Source: Moduliflexus sp964602655 (GTDB taxonomy: Bacteria; Moduliflexota; Moduliflexia; Moduliflexales; Moduliflexaceae). From it: a stretch of 64,000 nucleotides of DNA. The translations under genes and the position numbers were made by a program. Under the pieces are notes generated by a model that saw nothing but the letters and a program-made list of their open reading frames with translations, did no database searches and was not told the origin of the DNA. The DNA is taken from contig CAZRSF010000026.1 in the NCBI GenBank assembly GCA_964602655.1, positions 5,463-69,462 on the forward strand, in the 5' to 3' direction. Below are positions 34,264 through 42,314 of the stretch, in pieces (position 1 is the stretch's first letter; every line of letters starts with the position of its first letter).

Positions 34264-34357
34264 ATACCAACTGCCTTTTGAAAGATCATATTCGCGCTGT
34301 ACGTCGAAACGACAGTTTCGACGTACAATTGACGATCTATTCGAAGGCAATTGGTAT
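34264..34357. repeat. 94-bp imperfect inverted repeat ending ATACCAA/TTGGTAT
   Basis: Outer arms ATACCAACTGCCTTTTG and its near-complement, with an inner perfect 12-bp hairpin GTACGTCGAAAC/GTTTCGACGTAC (34299-34326). It ends 59 bases before the GH13-like start codon, so it lies in that gene's leader. A similar ATACCAACT beginning without a clear partner arm occurs after sbcD at about 55973. Confidence 0.8.
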
Positions 34358-34415
34358 CAGCCCGTGCCTTCGAATGCCTATCGAAAATATCGAGTCAAAT
34401 TGTGATGGTGATCCT

Positions 34416-36533
34416 ATGACCCCAAACGTGTATCAAGAATTTGTTGATTGTTGGCAGACCACGCGCCAGCGCGAGACATATATTCAGGCGTATATCGGCG
34501 GAAAAACCTCTTTCGCGGCCTCGCTGCTCCCGGAACATCTGCTCCAGCTTTCCGCGCAGGAGACCGTCGCCATTCTGCGCGCGCGATTCGGTTCGGCAAT
34601 TGATGTTGCGCTGTCGCCCGAATATACGCAGACAGAGACGCTTCCGACAACTGTGCCGCAGGCTATTCGAAGCGCAGCGGCGGCAGAGCCGGACTGTCGC
34701 TGGCTGCAACGCTGCAACATGGTCGGCGTCAACGTGCGGACGCTCGGCACGTTCTGGAATCTGGTCAAATACGCGCTGACGCTGCCGCAATCGCACGACG
34801 CGATTCAACTCCTTCCGATTTGGGAACCGGGCGTGGTGGGCAGTTTGTACGGCATGAGCAGTTGGGAACTGAATCTGGAATTTTTCAGCGCCGAACTCGC
34901 CGAACTCTGTCCGCATTCGAACACAACAGAGAGTCAATTGCGAGCGGTCGTCAATCTGCTGCATGTGATGGGCAAAACGGTCGGCATGGATGTCGTGCCG
35001 CACACCGACCGTTTTTCTCAGATCGTGCTATCCTATCCCGAATATTTCGAGTGGTTGCAACGTCAGGACGCCGAAATCATCAGTCACGACGAACATCTAT
35101 TCGAAGCGGTGCAGCAGAAAATTCTAACGTTTCTTGCGCTGCATGGCGCGGCGGTCGCGGACGAGCCGATCCCAAAGGAACGAACGACCTTCTTCTCGGA
35201 AAACACGGATGAAGCCCGGCGGCTGCGCATCTTATTCGGTCAACCCGCCGACGCCGAACTCCGCCAGTCGCGCCGCAACCTGCTGATTCAATATCTGTTT
35301 TCTTATGGTTACGAGCCGATGCCCGCCACGATGGCGCCGCCGTTTCGCGGCATGACGCCGGATCGCCGCGAAGAAGCGAAAGGCGTGGATGGCAACGGCA
35401 TGATCTGGCGGGATTTCGTGATCACGAAGCCGCAGCCGATGTCTCGCGTCTTCGGGCCGTTAGCGCGATATAAATTGTATCATCCGCGCAACCGCAATCG
35501 CGATTGGGAACTCGATTTCGACCGACCGTATGTCGAGGCGTGGGAGTATGTCTGCGCGCATTACGCCGATGTGCAGCGGCGCTACGGACTCGATTTCATG
35601 CGCGGCGACATGGCGCACGTGCAGATGCGCCCCGACGGCGTTCCGCGCCGGATCGACCGCTATTACGATATTCTCGGCGCAATCAAGCGCTATGTCCAGG
35701 AGGTCAACAACGCGCCGTCATTCGGCTATTTTGCCGAAACGTTTTTAGCGCCGCGCGATGTCTTCGGCTACGGCGAGGAAATGGATCATCTCGAAGCCGC
35801 CGACGCTGACGCCTCGCTCGGCGATTTGCAATCCACCTGCGTCGGCTCGCCCGTATTTCTGCAACGCTTCCGGCAATATGCGGATTGGGCGGAAACGCGC
35901 CGTTGCACGCCGAGCTTTACGTTGATGACCGGCGATAAAGATGATCCGCGTTTCGACGAATTTTATCGTCATGGCAGCGAAGTCCGCCTGTTCATTGCGC
36001 TTTTCCTGACCGACATGCCGAGTTACATGGGCGCAGGGTTCGAGACGCGTGACATTCACTACGCCCCTGCGCCGAACGAACATTATACGAAACTCTTCGT
36101 GTTTCACGAAACCGCCGGACCGAAAGCCACGCACGGGCCATATCTCTGGGGCAAAAACGGCGTATTGTTTTCGCGTCTGACGCGATTGCGTTTGTTCGCG
36201 GAGAGTATCTGGGCGACGATTCGCGGAGCGCAGTGCCGCTGGCTGATTCCGCCGGACGCAAACGGCGAAAACCCGATCATCGCGTGGACGCAGCGGACGG
36301 CGCCGCAGTATCTTTTTGTGGTGAATACCAGCCCGGATCGGACGATTGGCCGCATGGGAATTCCATTGATTCCGCAGACGGCGCAGACGATTGATCTGCT
36401 ACTGGAATTTTCGACGCTTGACGCGCCGAACACTGAAGACGCTCGCATCGCGTCGAACGGCAAACACTATCAACTTTCCAGTTTATTGCCGGGCGAAGGG
36501 CGAGTCTATCGCGTTTCGTCGCCGGTCGAGTAA
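34416..36533 (+). CDS. GH13-like alpha-amylase-superfamily protein
   Basis: 705 residues from ATG 34416; the frame extends upstream into the inverted repeat, which is unlikely to be coding. It shows a (beta/alpha)8 glycosidase pattern: IQLLPIWEPG, GKTVGMDVVPHTDRF (region I-like), YGLDFMRGDMAHVQMR (region II with the candidate nucleophile Asp), SFGYFAETFLAP (region III with the candidate acid Glu), SFTLMTGDKDDPRFDEF (region IV-like) and a beta-rich C-terminal part (QYLFVVNTSPDRTIGRMGIPL). Region I has His-Thr-Asp rather than the usual Asn-His, so it is a divergent member. Substrate and reaction (hydrolysis or transglycosylation) are unknown. It has no signal peptide and is probably cytoplasmic. 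The P-loop kinase begins seven bases after its stop, so the two are probably cotranscribed. Confidence 0.75.
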   Translation: MTPNVYQEFVDCWQTTRQRETYIQAYIGGKTSFAASLLPEHLLQLSAQETVAILRARFGSAIDVALSPEYTQTETLPTTVPQAIRSAAAAEPDCRWLQRCNMVGVNVRTLGTFWNLVKYALTLPQSHDAIQLLPIWEPGVVGSLYGMSSWELNLEFFSAELAELCPHSNTTESQLRAVVNLLHVMGKTVGMDVVPHTDRFSQIVLSYPEYFEWLQRQDAEIISHDEHLFEAVQQKILTFLALHGAAVADEPIPKERTTFFSENTDEARRLRILFGQPADAELRQSRRNLLIQYLFSYGYEPMPATMAPPFRGMTPDRREEAKGVDGNGMIWRDFVITKPQPMSRVFGPLARYKLYHPRNRNRDWELDFDRPYVEAWEYVCAHYADVQRRYGLDFMRGDMAHVQMRPDGVPRRIDRYYDILGAIKRYVQEVNNAPSFGYFAETFLAPRDVFGYGEEMDHLEAADADASLGDLQSTCVGSPVFLQRFRQYADWAETRRCTPSFTLMTGDKDDPRFDEFYRHGSEVRLFIALFLTDMPSYMGAGFETRDIHYAPAPNEHYTKLFVFHETAGPKATHGPYLWGKNGVLFSRLTRLRLFAESIWATIRGAQCRWLIPPDANGENPIIAWTQRTAPQYLFVVNTSPDRTIGRMGIPLIPQTAQTIDLLLEFSTLDAPNTEDARIASNGKHYQLSSLLPGEGRVYRVSSPVE

Positions 36534-36540
36534 CGACATC

Positions 36541-37194
36541 ATGAAAGGGGATCGCCTTATTATTCATGCCGACCAACGCGCGCAGGCCGAAGAGCTTCTC
36601 GCGCAATTACTGCCGTCTATCGCTGAGAAAGCCGGGCGTTACGGCATCGCCGTTGCGGGGGAATCGGGCAGCGGCAAATCCACAATGGCAGCCGCCATCG
36701 CGGAAGCGCTCGAACAGCGCGGAAAACGCTGTCTCATCCTTCAGCAGGATGATTATTACGTGCTCCCGCCCGCCACGAATGACCGGGAGCGGCGGAGTCA
36801 TGCGGATTGGCGCGGCGTCAAAGAAGTGCGGCTCGACTTTTTAGACCGCCAGATGCAGATGATTCTCGATGGCGCCGAGGAGATTGTCAAACCGGTGTCG
36901 GTGTATGCGGATGACCGGTTCGAGCAAGAACGGATTTCGACTCAGGATGTAGATATTGTGATTGTCGAAGGTTCGTTTGTGTCGTTGCTGCCCCACGCGG
37001 ATATGCGGATATTTATTGACCGCACCTACGCCGACACGAGAGCCTTCCGGGAACAACGCGCCCGCGACGCCGCCGAACTCGATGCGTTTACCGAAAGCAT
37101 TCTACAGATCGAACATGACATTATTTCTTCGCATAAGTCATTGGCCGATATTATCGTGACCAAAGACGGCGCGATTGTTCAACAACGTCCGTAA
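36541..37194 (+). CDS. P-loop kinase, uridine-kinase-like
   Basis: 217 residues from ATG 36541, the first start after the upstream stop. Walker A is GESGSGKST (about 41-49), followed by the lid and base patterns QQDDYYVLPPATNDRERRSHADWRG and a strand VDIVIVEGSFVSLLPHADMRIFIDRTYADTR typical of uridine kinase/phosphoribulokinase-type enzymes. These use ATP to phosphorylate nucleosides or small sugars; the substrate here is open. The close spacing with the GH13-like gene suggests the two act in one pathway, perhaps phosphorylating a released sugar; that is inference. The 3' end is followed by a hairpin at 37206-37240. Confidence 0.82.
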   Translation: MKGDRLIIHADQRAQAEELLAQLLPSIAEKAGRYGIAVAGESGSGKSTMAAAIAEALEQRGKRCLILQQDDYYVLPPATNDRERRSHADWRGVKEVRLDFLDRQMQMILDGAEEIVKPVSVYADDRFEQERISTQDVDIVIVEGSFVSLLPHADMRIFIDRTYADTRAFREQRARDAAELDAFTESILQIEHDIISSHKSLADIIVTKDGAIVQQRP

Positions 37195-37205
37195 TATCCC
37201 CACCC

Positions 37206-37240
37206 AGCCCTGCCAGGATTTTAAACCCTGACAGGGCTTT
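37206..37240 (+). terminator. Likely hairpin terminator after the kinase gene
   Basis: AGCCCTGcCAGG and CCCTGaCAGGGCT form a stem around TTTTAAA; the stem is followed by TTTTGCG. It is 12 bases after the stop codon and belongs to the CAGGGTTT hairpin family seen at 5448. Confidence 0.65.
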
Positions 37241-37441
37241 TGCGTTATTCGGTTCGTCAATATCTCCTCGCATATTTTTTCATTGACATTCCCAACAAGC
37301 GCGCCATGAGGTGTTTCCGTGCGATTGGTCTGCGAACACGGCTGTTCGCAGGCACGCGCCATCCGTCAAACATCAATTGTCAGAACACGACCTGTATCAC
37401 AATCACAGGTTTCAACGAACATTTATAAGGAGGTTTTTCGT

Positions 37442-38857
37442 ATGACAACATCTTTTCAACCACAACGCAGCGCGGTATGTCGGTCAGTGGGTATGAAGCT
37501 TGCCCTAACATGCATATTGTTAGGAATGATTCTGGTTGCCGAAGGCTTTTTTCCGATACACGCCTGGTCTCAAGACTTAAAACTCCAGGAGGATGCCCGA
37601 ATATTGACGCCATCGCCGGGAAAATCGCTGGTTTACTTCTATTATACGCGAAAAAGTTTGTCTTCCGAAACTGCCGTTGCGCTTGATAAGGCAGAAACCG
37701 CCGTCACAAAAAACGAATTTGTCGTGTGGGAAGTCCAGCCCGGAAAGCATGAATTGACGTTTATTTTTTACAAAAAACTCGGATCGCCTTTTAAGTACCC
37801 CACCAAAATCACATGCGAGCCGGATACTATCTACTACTATAACTTATTTGGCTTTACCGATACCTCGAAGAACTCCAGCGGAGAACAGAACTATCAGTTT
37901 CTCGAATCCAAAGAAAGCACGGCCAAAAAAAATATTCACAAATTCCGATTGGCCGGATGGTTCCAGGATGGGAAGCCGATCTATCAAAAAAACGCGAATA
38001 TAAAAGAAGAGAAAAAAGAACGGACTGACACTCCGGTCATCACGGAAAAACTGCCTGACGAGAGCGAAACTGCGCCGACTCCTGAGCCGGAGAAGACGCC
38101 AGTTGTTGAGGCCGACGCTGCGAAATCGCAGCCGGATATGCCCGGTTCATGCTATGTCCTTGCTGTCGGCATCGCAAACTACGCCACGCTCGAACCGGTC
38201 GCGACCGCCGTGAATGACGTTGACGCGGTCACGGCAACTCTTCGCGAAAAATTCGGATGCCGCATCCAAACCGTGCTGAATGAGAACGCGACGCGCACAG
38301 GCATTCTTGACGCCTTGACCGTCTTCCAAAAGCTGTTGAAACCGGAGGATCAACTGATTGTGTATTATACCGGACGCAGCGCGCTTGATCAGGAATCGCA
38401 ATCAGCCTACTGGCTGCCGGTAGATGCGCAGTCGGACAGCATGACGCAGTGGATCGGCGTAGATACGGTGACCGCGATTCTGAAGCAGATTCCGGCGCAG
38501 CAGATTCTCATTCTCACAGACGGCCATTATTCGGGAATGCTTGAACGAGCGCGTCAGGCGGATTTGAACGATCCGGCGAAACGTCAGAATTATGTCGAAA
38601 AAATGCAGACCAAACGCGGACGAGTCGTTATCATGAGCGGCGCCGATGCGCCAAACGCAGGCGAGGCGAGTCCCTCGATATTCGCATCTGCCCTCATAAC
38701 AGCCCTGACAGAACAAGAAGCGCCACTGTTCACGACAGAAGAACTCTTTCGTTCCGTGCAGGAATCCGTCGCCGGACAATCCGAACAAGTCCCGGTATTC
38801 GGCGCGATCCGAAATTCCGGACATGACGGCGGCGATTTTATTTTTCAGGTGCAGTAA
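37442..38857 (+). CDS. Secreted DUF2846-like plus caspase-fold protein lacking the catalytic dyad
   Basis: 471 residues from ATG 37442 (AAGGAGG nine bases upstream). After a signal segment (LALTCILLGMILVAEG), residues about 55-190 resemble DUF2846 (GKSLVYFYYTRKSLSSETAV, VVWEVQPGKHELTFIF). A charged Pro/Glu-rich linker follows to about 236. The rest is a peptidase C14 (caspase/metacaspase) fold: SCYVLAVGIANYATLEPVATAVNDVDAVTATLREKFGC, LNENATRTGILDAL, DQLIVYYTGRSALD, YWLPVDA and ILILTDGHYSG. In active members these read YYsGHG and DsCxSG. Here the catalytic His is Arg312 and the catalytic Cys is His362, so it should be proteolytically inactive. Its role is unknown; a binding or scaffold function is the simplest idea. 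It appears to be a single-gene unit. Confidence 0.8.
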   Translation: MTTSFQPQRSAVCRSVGMKLALTCILLGMILVAEGFFPIHAWSQDLKLQEDARILTPSPGKSLVYFYYTRKSLSSETAVALDKAETAVTKNEFVVWEVQPGKHELTFIFYKKLGSPFKYPTKITCEPDTIYYYNLFGFTDTSKNSSGEQNYQFLESKESTAKKNIHKFRLAGWFQDGKPIYQKNANIKEEKKERTDTPVITEKLPDESETAPTPEPEKTPVVEADAAKSQPDMPGSCYVLAVGIANYATLEPVATAVNDVDAVTATLREKFGCRIQTVLNENATRTGILDALTVFQKLLKPEDQLIVYYTGRSALDQESQSAYWLPVDAQSDSMTQWIGVDTVTAILKQIPAQQILILTDGHYSGMLERARQADLNDPAKRQNYVEKMQTKRGRVVIMSGADAPNAGEASPSIFASALITALTEQEAPLFTTEELFRSVQESVAGQSEQVPVFGAIRNSGHDGGDFIFQVQ

Positions 38858-38887
38858 TTCTACTTTGTGAAATTCTAAGGGATCACG

Positions 38888-39072
38888 TTTTGCCCTGAAA
38901 GGGCAGGGGGGATAGAGCCTGGGGTGGCAACCCCAGGCTCATGACTCACATGAGTCTCCCACCCTGAAGGGACGCTGGTTCTTCCACTGCCCTTTCAGGG
39001 CAGGAGACTATCCGATGCGTTTGGCCTGGGGTTGTCACCCCAGGCTGTATTCCTCCGCCCCTTCAGAGCAAT
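38888..39072. repeat. Large composite palindrome, family B copy 1
   Basis: About 185 bp. TTTTGCCCTGAAAGGGC and AGCCTGGGGTggcaACCCCAGGCT lie near the left; the middle is TGCCCTTTCAGGGCA, and the mirror GCCTGGGGTTgtcACCCCAGGC and CCCCTTCAGAGCAA close the right. The same order of parts is found at 58803-58984 and in the core of the element at 32381. It fills the space between the pseudo-caspase and lysA. Confidence 0.85.
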
Positions 39073-39092
39073 GTTCGGATATAAAAAATCCT

Positions 39093-40349
39093 ATGACCAA
39101 TTATATTCATGCGCCAATCACGCCGCAGCAGCAGTTTTACGGCAACAGCGACCCGGTCGCGTTAATTGAAAAATACGGCAGTCCGTTGTATGTGTACAAT
39201 GAACAGATTTTGCGGGAACGCTGCCGCGAGATGAAAAATCTCGTCACGTATCCGCATTTCGAAGTCAATTATTCCGCTAAAGCCAACGCGAATCTCGCAC
39301 TCCTGAAAATCATCCGCGAGGAAGGGCTGAACGTGGACGCCATGTCGCCGGGGGAAATTTACGTGGAGCGGCTGGCCGGATTTGCGCCGGAGCAGATTTT
39401 GTATATCGGCAATAATGTCTCCGCCGACGAGATGCGCTATGCCATCGAACAGGGGGTCAACGTCAGCGTGGATTCGCTGGCGCAATTGGAATTATTCGGC
39501 AAACTGAACCCCGGCGGCAGCGTGTGTGTCCGCTTCAATCCCGAAGTCGGCGCCGGGCATCATGAAAAAGTCGTGACCGGCGGCAAAAAGACGAAATTCG
39601 GCGTGGAACGCGCCTGCATCGAGGAAGTGAACGCGCTGGCGCAACGGCATAATCTTCGCGTCATCGGCCTCAATCAGCATATCGGCTCGCTCTTTATGGA
39701 AAGCGCGCCGTATATGAAAGGGGTGTACGCTCTCTTAGAAATCGCCCGTCAGTTCGACGACATCGAGTTTCTTGATTTCGGCGGCGGCTTCGGCATTCCG
39801 TATCAGAAACAATCCGGCCAGGCGCGGCTTGATCTCGCCGACTTAGGCGCGGAAGTTGACCGCATGCTGCATGAATGGGCGGTGTGGTATAACAAGCCGA
39901 TCACCTACAAAATCGAGCCGGGACGCTATATCGTGGCCGAATGCGGCGTGCTGCTCGGCGCGGTACATGCGACCAAAACGAATTACGGCGTCAAGTACAT
40001 CGGCACCGATCTCGGCTTTAACGCGCTGATGCGGCCTGTGATGTACGATTCCTATCATGATGTCGAAATCTACCGGCGCGACGCTCGCCCGTCCGCCACG
40101 CAAGAGTCGGTCAACATCGTCGGCAACATCTGCGAAACCGGCGACATTCTCGTCAAAAACCGCCTCCTGCCTGAAATTATCGAAGGCGATGTGCTCGGCA
40201 TCATGGACGCCGGCGCGTATGGCTTCGCGATGTGCTCCAATTACAACAACCGCCTGCGCCCGGCGGAAGTCCTGATTACGACCACTGGCGAAGACCTGTT
40301 GATTCGCCGTCGCGACACGCTCGACGACCTCACGCGGCAATTTGTGTAA
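39093..40349 (+). CDS. lysA: Diaminopimelate decarboxylase
   Basis: PLP enzyme that makes L-lysine from meso-diaminopimelate, the last step of the DAP pathway. The 418 residues show a fold III (alanine racemase-like) barrel with the Schiff-base Lys in FEVNYSAKANANLALLK, VDAMSPGEIYVERLAGF, GLNQHIGSLF, FLDFGGGFGIPY, KIEPGRYIVAECG and the partner-subunit site NICETGDILVKNR (catalytic Cys), then MDAGAYGFAMCSNYNNRLRP. The start is ATG 39093 (MTNYIHAPITPQQQF); in-frame codons back to 39015 lie inside the family B repeat and are rejected. No clear ribosome-binding site precedes it. Lysine made here and peptidoglycan both draw on DAP. Confidence 0.96.
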   Translation: MTNYIHAPITPQQQFYGNSDPVALIEKYGSPLYVYNEQILRERCREMKNLVTYPHFEVNYSAKANANLALLKIIREEGLNVDAMSPGEIYVERLAGFAPEQILYIGNNVSADEMRYAIEQGVNVSVDSLAQLELFGKLNPGGSVCVRFNPEVGAGHHEKVVTGGKKTKFGVERACIEEVNALAQRHNLRVIGLNQHIGSLFMESAPYMKGVYALLEIARQFDDIEFLDFGGGFGIPYQKQSGQARLDLADLGAEVDRMLHEWAVWYNKPITYKIEPGRYIVAECGVLLGAVHATKTNYGVKYIGTDLGFNALMRPVMYDSYHDVEIYRRDARPSATQESVNIVGNICETGDILVKNRLLPEIIEGDVLGIMDAGAYGFAMCSNYNNRLRPAEVLITTTGEDLLIRRRDTLDDLTRQFV

Positions 40350-40350
40350 A

Positions 40351-40415
40351 TTTTTCATCACAAAGACGCGAAGGCGCAAAGAATCTTAGCGTCTTCGCGC
40401 CTTTGCGGTGAAAAA
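40351..40415. repeat. 65-bp near-perfect palindrome (CACAAAGACGCGAAGGCGC)
   Basis: Arms TTTTTCATCACAAAGACGCGAAGG and the complementary sequence ending GCGGTGAAAAA. It fills the gap between lysA and the quinone oxidoreductase and reaches to within 16 bases of the latter's ATG. The pattern resembles the CACAAAGACACAAAG-type repeats found in many bacteria. Confidence 0.85.
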
Positions 40416-40430
40416 TTGGAGAAAAAAACG

Positions 40431-41393
40431 ATGAAAGCGATTCGAGTGCAGGAACCGGGCGAACCGGATGTGATGAAGGTGGAAGAGATGGCTGACCCGA
40501 CGCCGGACGCGGGGCAGATTGTCGTGAAAGTCAAAGCCATTGGCGTGAATCCGGTGGATACGTATATTCGGCTTGGCAAGCAGGGCTATGCGCCGAAATG
40601 CCCTTACACGCCGGGCATGGATGCGGCGGGGATCGTTGAGGCGGTCGGCGCGGATGTGACCGGATTTGCGGTCGGCGACCGCGTTTATTGCGCCGGAACG
40701 CTGAGTGGCGCGTATGCGGAAAAAGTGTTGTGCGATCAATCGCAGGCGCATCGCCTGCCGGAGCGCATCTCGTTCCAGCAAGGGGCGGCGCTCGGCGTTC
40801 CGTATGGCACGGCGTATCGTGCCTTATTCCAACGGGCGGAAGCCCAGCCCGGCGAAACGGTGTTGATTCATGGCGCGAGCGGCGGAGTCGGCGTGGCGGC
40901 GGTGCAACTCGCCCGCGCTGCCGGAATGGTAGTCATCGGCACGGCGGGGACGCCGGAAGGGCGAAAATTGCTGGAAGCGCAAGGAGCGCAGCATGTCGTC
41001 AATCATCATGATCCGGAACATTTGCAGCAGGCGCTGGATTTGACCGGCGGGCAGGGTGTCAACGTGATTTTAGAGGTGTTAGCGAACGTGAACCTCGGCC
41101 ACGATCTGCCGATTTTAGCAAAAAACGGGCGCGTTGTGGTGATCGGCAGCCGGGGCGATGTGCAGATTACGCCGCGCTTTTTGATGGGCAAAGACGCCAG
41201 CATCATCGGAATGACGCTGATGAATGTGCCGAAACCGGCGCTCGCCAGTATTCATGCCGCATTGATTGCAGGATTGGAAAATGGCGCGCTTCAGCCGGTA
41301 ATCGGACGGGAATTGCCATTAGTCGAAGCGCCGCAGGCGCATCGGTTGATTATGGAAGCGTCGGCATTCGGGAAGATTGTGTTGATTCCGTGA
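40431..41393 (+). CDS. qor: Zinc-independent NADPH:quinone oxidoreductase (zeta-crystallin type)
   Basis: MDR-superfamily reductase of 320 residues from ATG 40431 (GGAG nine bases upstream). GroES-like N-terminal domain (MKAIRVQEPGEPDVMKVEE, GVNPVDTYIRLGKQG, TPGMDAAGIVEAVG), then the Rossmann domain with HGASGGVGVAAVQLARAAG and GRKLLEAQGAQHVVNHH. It lacks the zinc ligands of alcohol dehydrogenases, as in QOR enzymes, which reduce quinones or enones with NADPH. The exact substrate is not set by sequence. It follows lysA on the same strand but a palindrome separates them, and a metabolic link is not evident. Confidence 0.9.
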   Translation: MKAIRVQEPGEPDVMKVEEMADPTPDAGQIVVKVKAIGVNPVDTYIRLGKQGYAPKCPYTPGMDAAGIVEAVGADVTGFAVGDRVYCAGTLSGAYAEKVLCDQSQAHRLPERISFQQGAALGVPYGTAYRALFQRAEAQPGETVLIHGASGGVGVAAVQLARAAGMVVIGTAGTPEGRKLLEAQGAQHVVNHHDPEHLQQALDLTGGQGVNVILEVLANVNLGHDLPILAKNGRVVVIGSRGDVQITPRFLMGKDASIIGMTLMNVPKPALASIHAALIAGLENGALQPVIGRELPLVEAPQAHRLIMEASAFGKIVLIP

Positions 41394-41404
41394 AGATTGA
41401 ATGG

Positions 41405-41432
41405 GTAGGGGCGTTCAATTGAACGCCCCTAC
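41405..41432. repeat. Perfect 28-bp palindrome (GTAGGGGCGTTCAATTGAAC core)
   Basis: Self-complementary around CAATTG, lying between convergent genes 12 bases after the oxidoreductase stop and 8 bases from the zinc-ribbon gene stop. Near-twin of 5341-5368. Likely a bidirectional terminator hairpin. Confidence 0.9.
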
Positions 41433-41439
41433 GATGAAT

Positions 41440-41904
41440 TTACTTTTTACACGCGAGGAGTTTCGTGCCTTCTTTGAAGCGCACCTGCATTTTGCCTTCT
41501 GCCAGGACTTTCGTGATCACGCCGAATCCGAAGGTTTTGTGGTTGATCACTTCGCGTTCCTGATATTCGCCGGCAATCGTGTACATTTTGGAATTGACCA
41601 TATCGCGCCCGGCCAGCGCTTCTTCCCAACCCGCTTCCGTCTCTTTGGATTTTCGTGTGCGCGTGGTTGTGCCCTTCGCCTTCACAGCCCTCGGCTTTTT
41701 CGGAGCGGCTTCCGTTCCGTCTGCCGGAGCTTTTGCCGATTTCGGGGCTTTCGCGCGATACTTATGTTGTTTTCCGCAGGTTTTGCACTGGACTTTTTCG
41801 GGTTTTCCTGCAACTAAAGCGACCACTTGATGAGCGAGCATCAAACGACACGACGTGCAATACGAATCAACTTCGTCTCCGGCGGCAATCACTATCTCAG
41901 ACAT
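41440..41904 (-). CDS. Small zinc-ribbon protein with basic linker
   Basis: 154 residues in three parts. The N-terminus has a four-Cys zinc ribbon (CTSC at about 16-19 and CKTC at 40-43) in VDSYCTSCRLMLAHQVVALVAGKPEKVQCKTCGKQHKYR. A Lys/Ala/Pro-rich basic linker spans about 48-90. The C-terminal part, about 95-154 (YQEREVINHKTFGFGVITKVLAEGKMQVRFKEGTKLLACKK), looks like a small beta-barrel. It resembles hypothetical proteins of other diderm bacteria, but I know no function; nucleic-acid binding is plausible from composition. A good minus-strand promoter lies at 41977-42005, giving a leader of about 65 bases. Confidence 0.8.
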   Translation of the reverse strand: MSEIVIAAGDEVDSYCTSCRLMLAHQVVALVAGKPEKVQCKTCGKQHKYRAKAPKSAKAPADGTEAAPKKPRAVKAKGTTTRTRKSKETEAGWEEALAGRDMVNSKMYTIAGEYQEREVINHKTFGFGVITKVLAEGKMQVRFKEGTKLLACKK

Positions 41905-41976
41905 ATTTCCTCCTTCACATGAATGTCTATATCCTCATCCACGCGCAGTACGTGAATGTATTTGTCATAAAAGAGG

Positions 41977-42005
41977 AGTTTACTACATTCAGGGAAGTTT
42001 GTCAA
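41977..42005 (-). promoter_or_regulatory. Sigma-70-type promoter of the zinc-ribbon gene
   Basis: On the minus strand TTGACA (42005-42000), 17-base spacer, TAAACT (41982-41977). It is placed about 70 bases before the ATG at 41904. Confidence 0.65.
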
Positions 42006-42208
42006 GAAAAACCGCAAGAATTCTTTATATTCGGCCAACGCAAGGGAGGCTCGGAAGAGATGCGCATGTTAGCAGATTGTCTCATGTTCAGGACACGCGG
42101 CAGACGAGCCTGCGTCAAAAATCTTTCCCGGCGTTTTTTGATTGACATTCTGCGATTCATGACATTACGGTCTGCGTAAGTGACTATAAATGAATTTCCT
42201 GAACACTC

Positions 42209-42236
42209 CGTTCGCCCTGAGCATGTCGAAGGGCGG
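42209..42236. repeat. Short inverted repeat CGCCCTGAGCATGTCGAAGGGCG
   Basis: CGCCCT and AGGGCG arms around GAGCATGTCGA. A related CCTGAGCCTGTCGAAGGGG sequence lies at 57871-57918. Such GAGCNTGTCGAAGGG repeats are common in many genomes. Confidence 0.6.
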
Positions 42237-42314
42237 TTCGTGAAATTGTATTGGTTTTCATTGATCTGGCTGGAATCATAGGACTCGATGGGGGGAGAGA
42301 GGAGGGGCGCTGGT

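Larger units (their letters stand above)
33848..34415. other. Repeat-filled intergenic region
   Basis: About 570 bases holding the MFS leader, the MITE-like element 33978-34221 and the inverted repeat 34264-34357. A minus-strand TTGACA (complement 33936-33941) with a weak GATTTA 17 bases on may drive the MFS gene. No gene is seen. Confidence 0.5.
41905..42314. other. Divergent intergenic region
   Basis: 410 bases between divergent genes. It holds the zinc-ribbon gene promoter (41977-42005) and a short repeat at 42209-42236. Reading frames present are short and show no family pattern. Confidence 0.5.

Noticed and set aside
34045..34350. Minus-strand 101-codon frame.
   Set aside because: It runs through the MITE-like element and an inverted repeat and is explained by them.
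38888..39072. CRISPR-like array from repeated CCTGGGG/CCCCAGG units.
   Set aside because: Units are inverted, not directly repeated with unique spacers, and no cas gene is present. No CRISPR was found in the window.
41401..41817. Plus-strand frame over the zinc-ribbon gene.
   Set aside because: The minus-strand frame has CxxC pairs, a good promoter and a sensible start; the plus frame begins in a palindrome and is Phe/Arg-rich noise.
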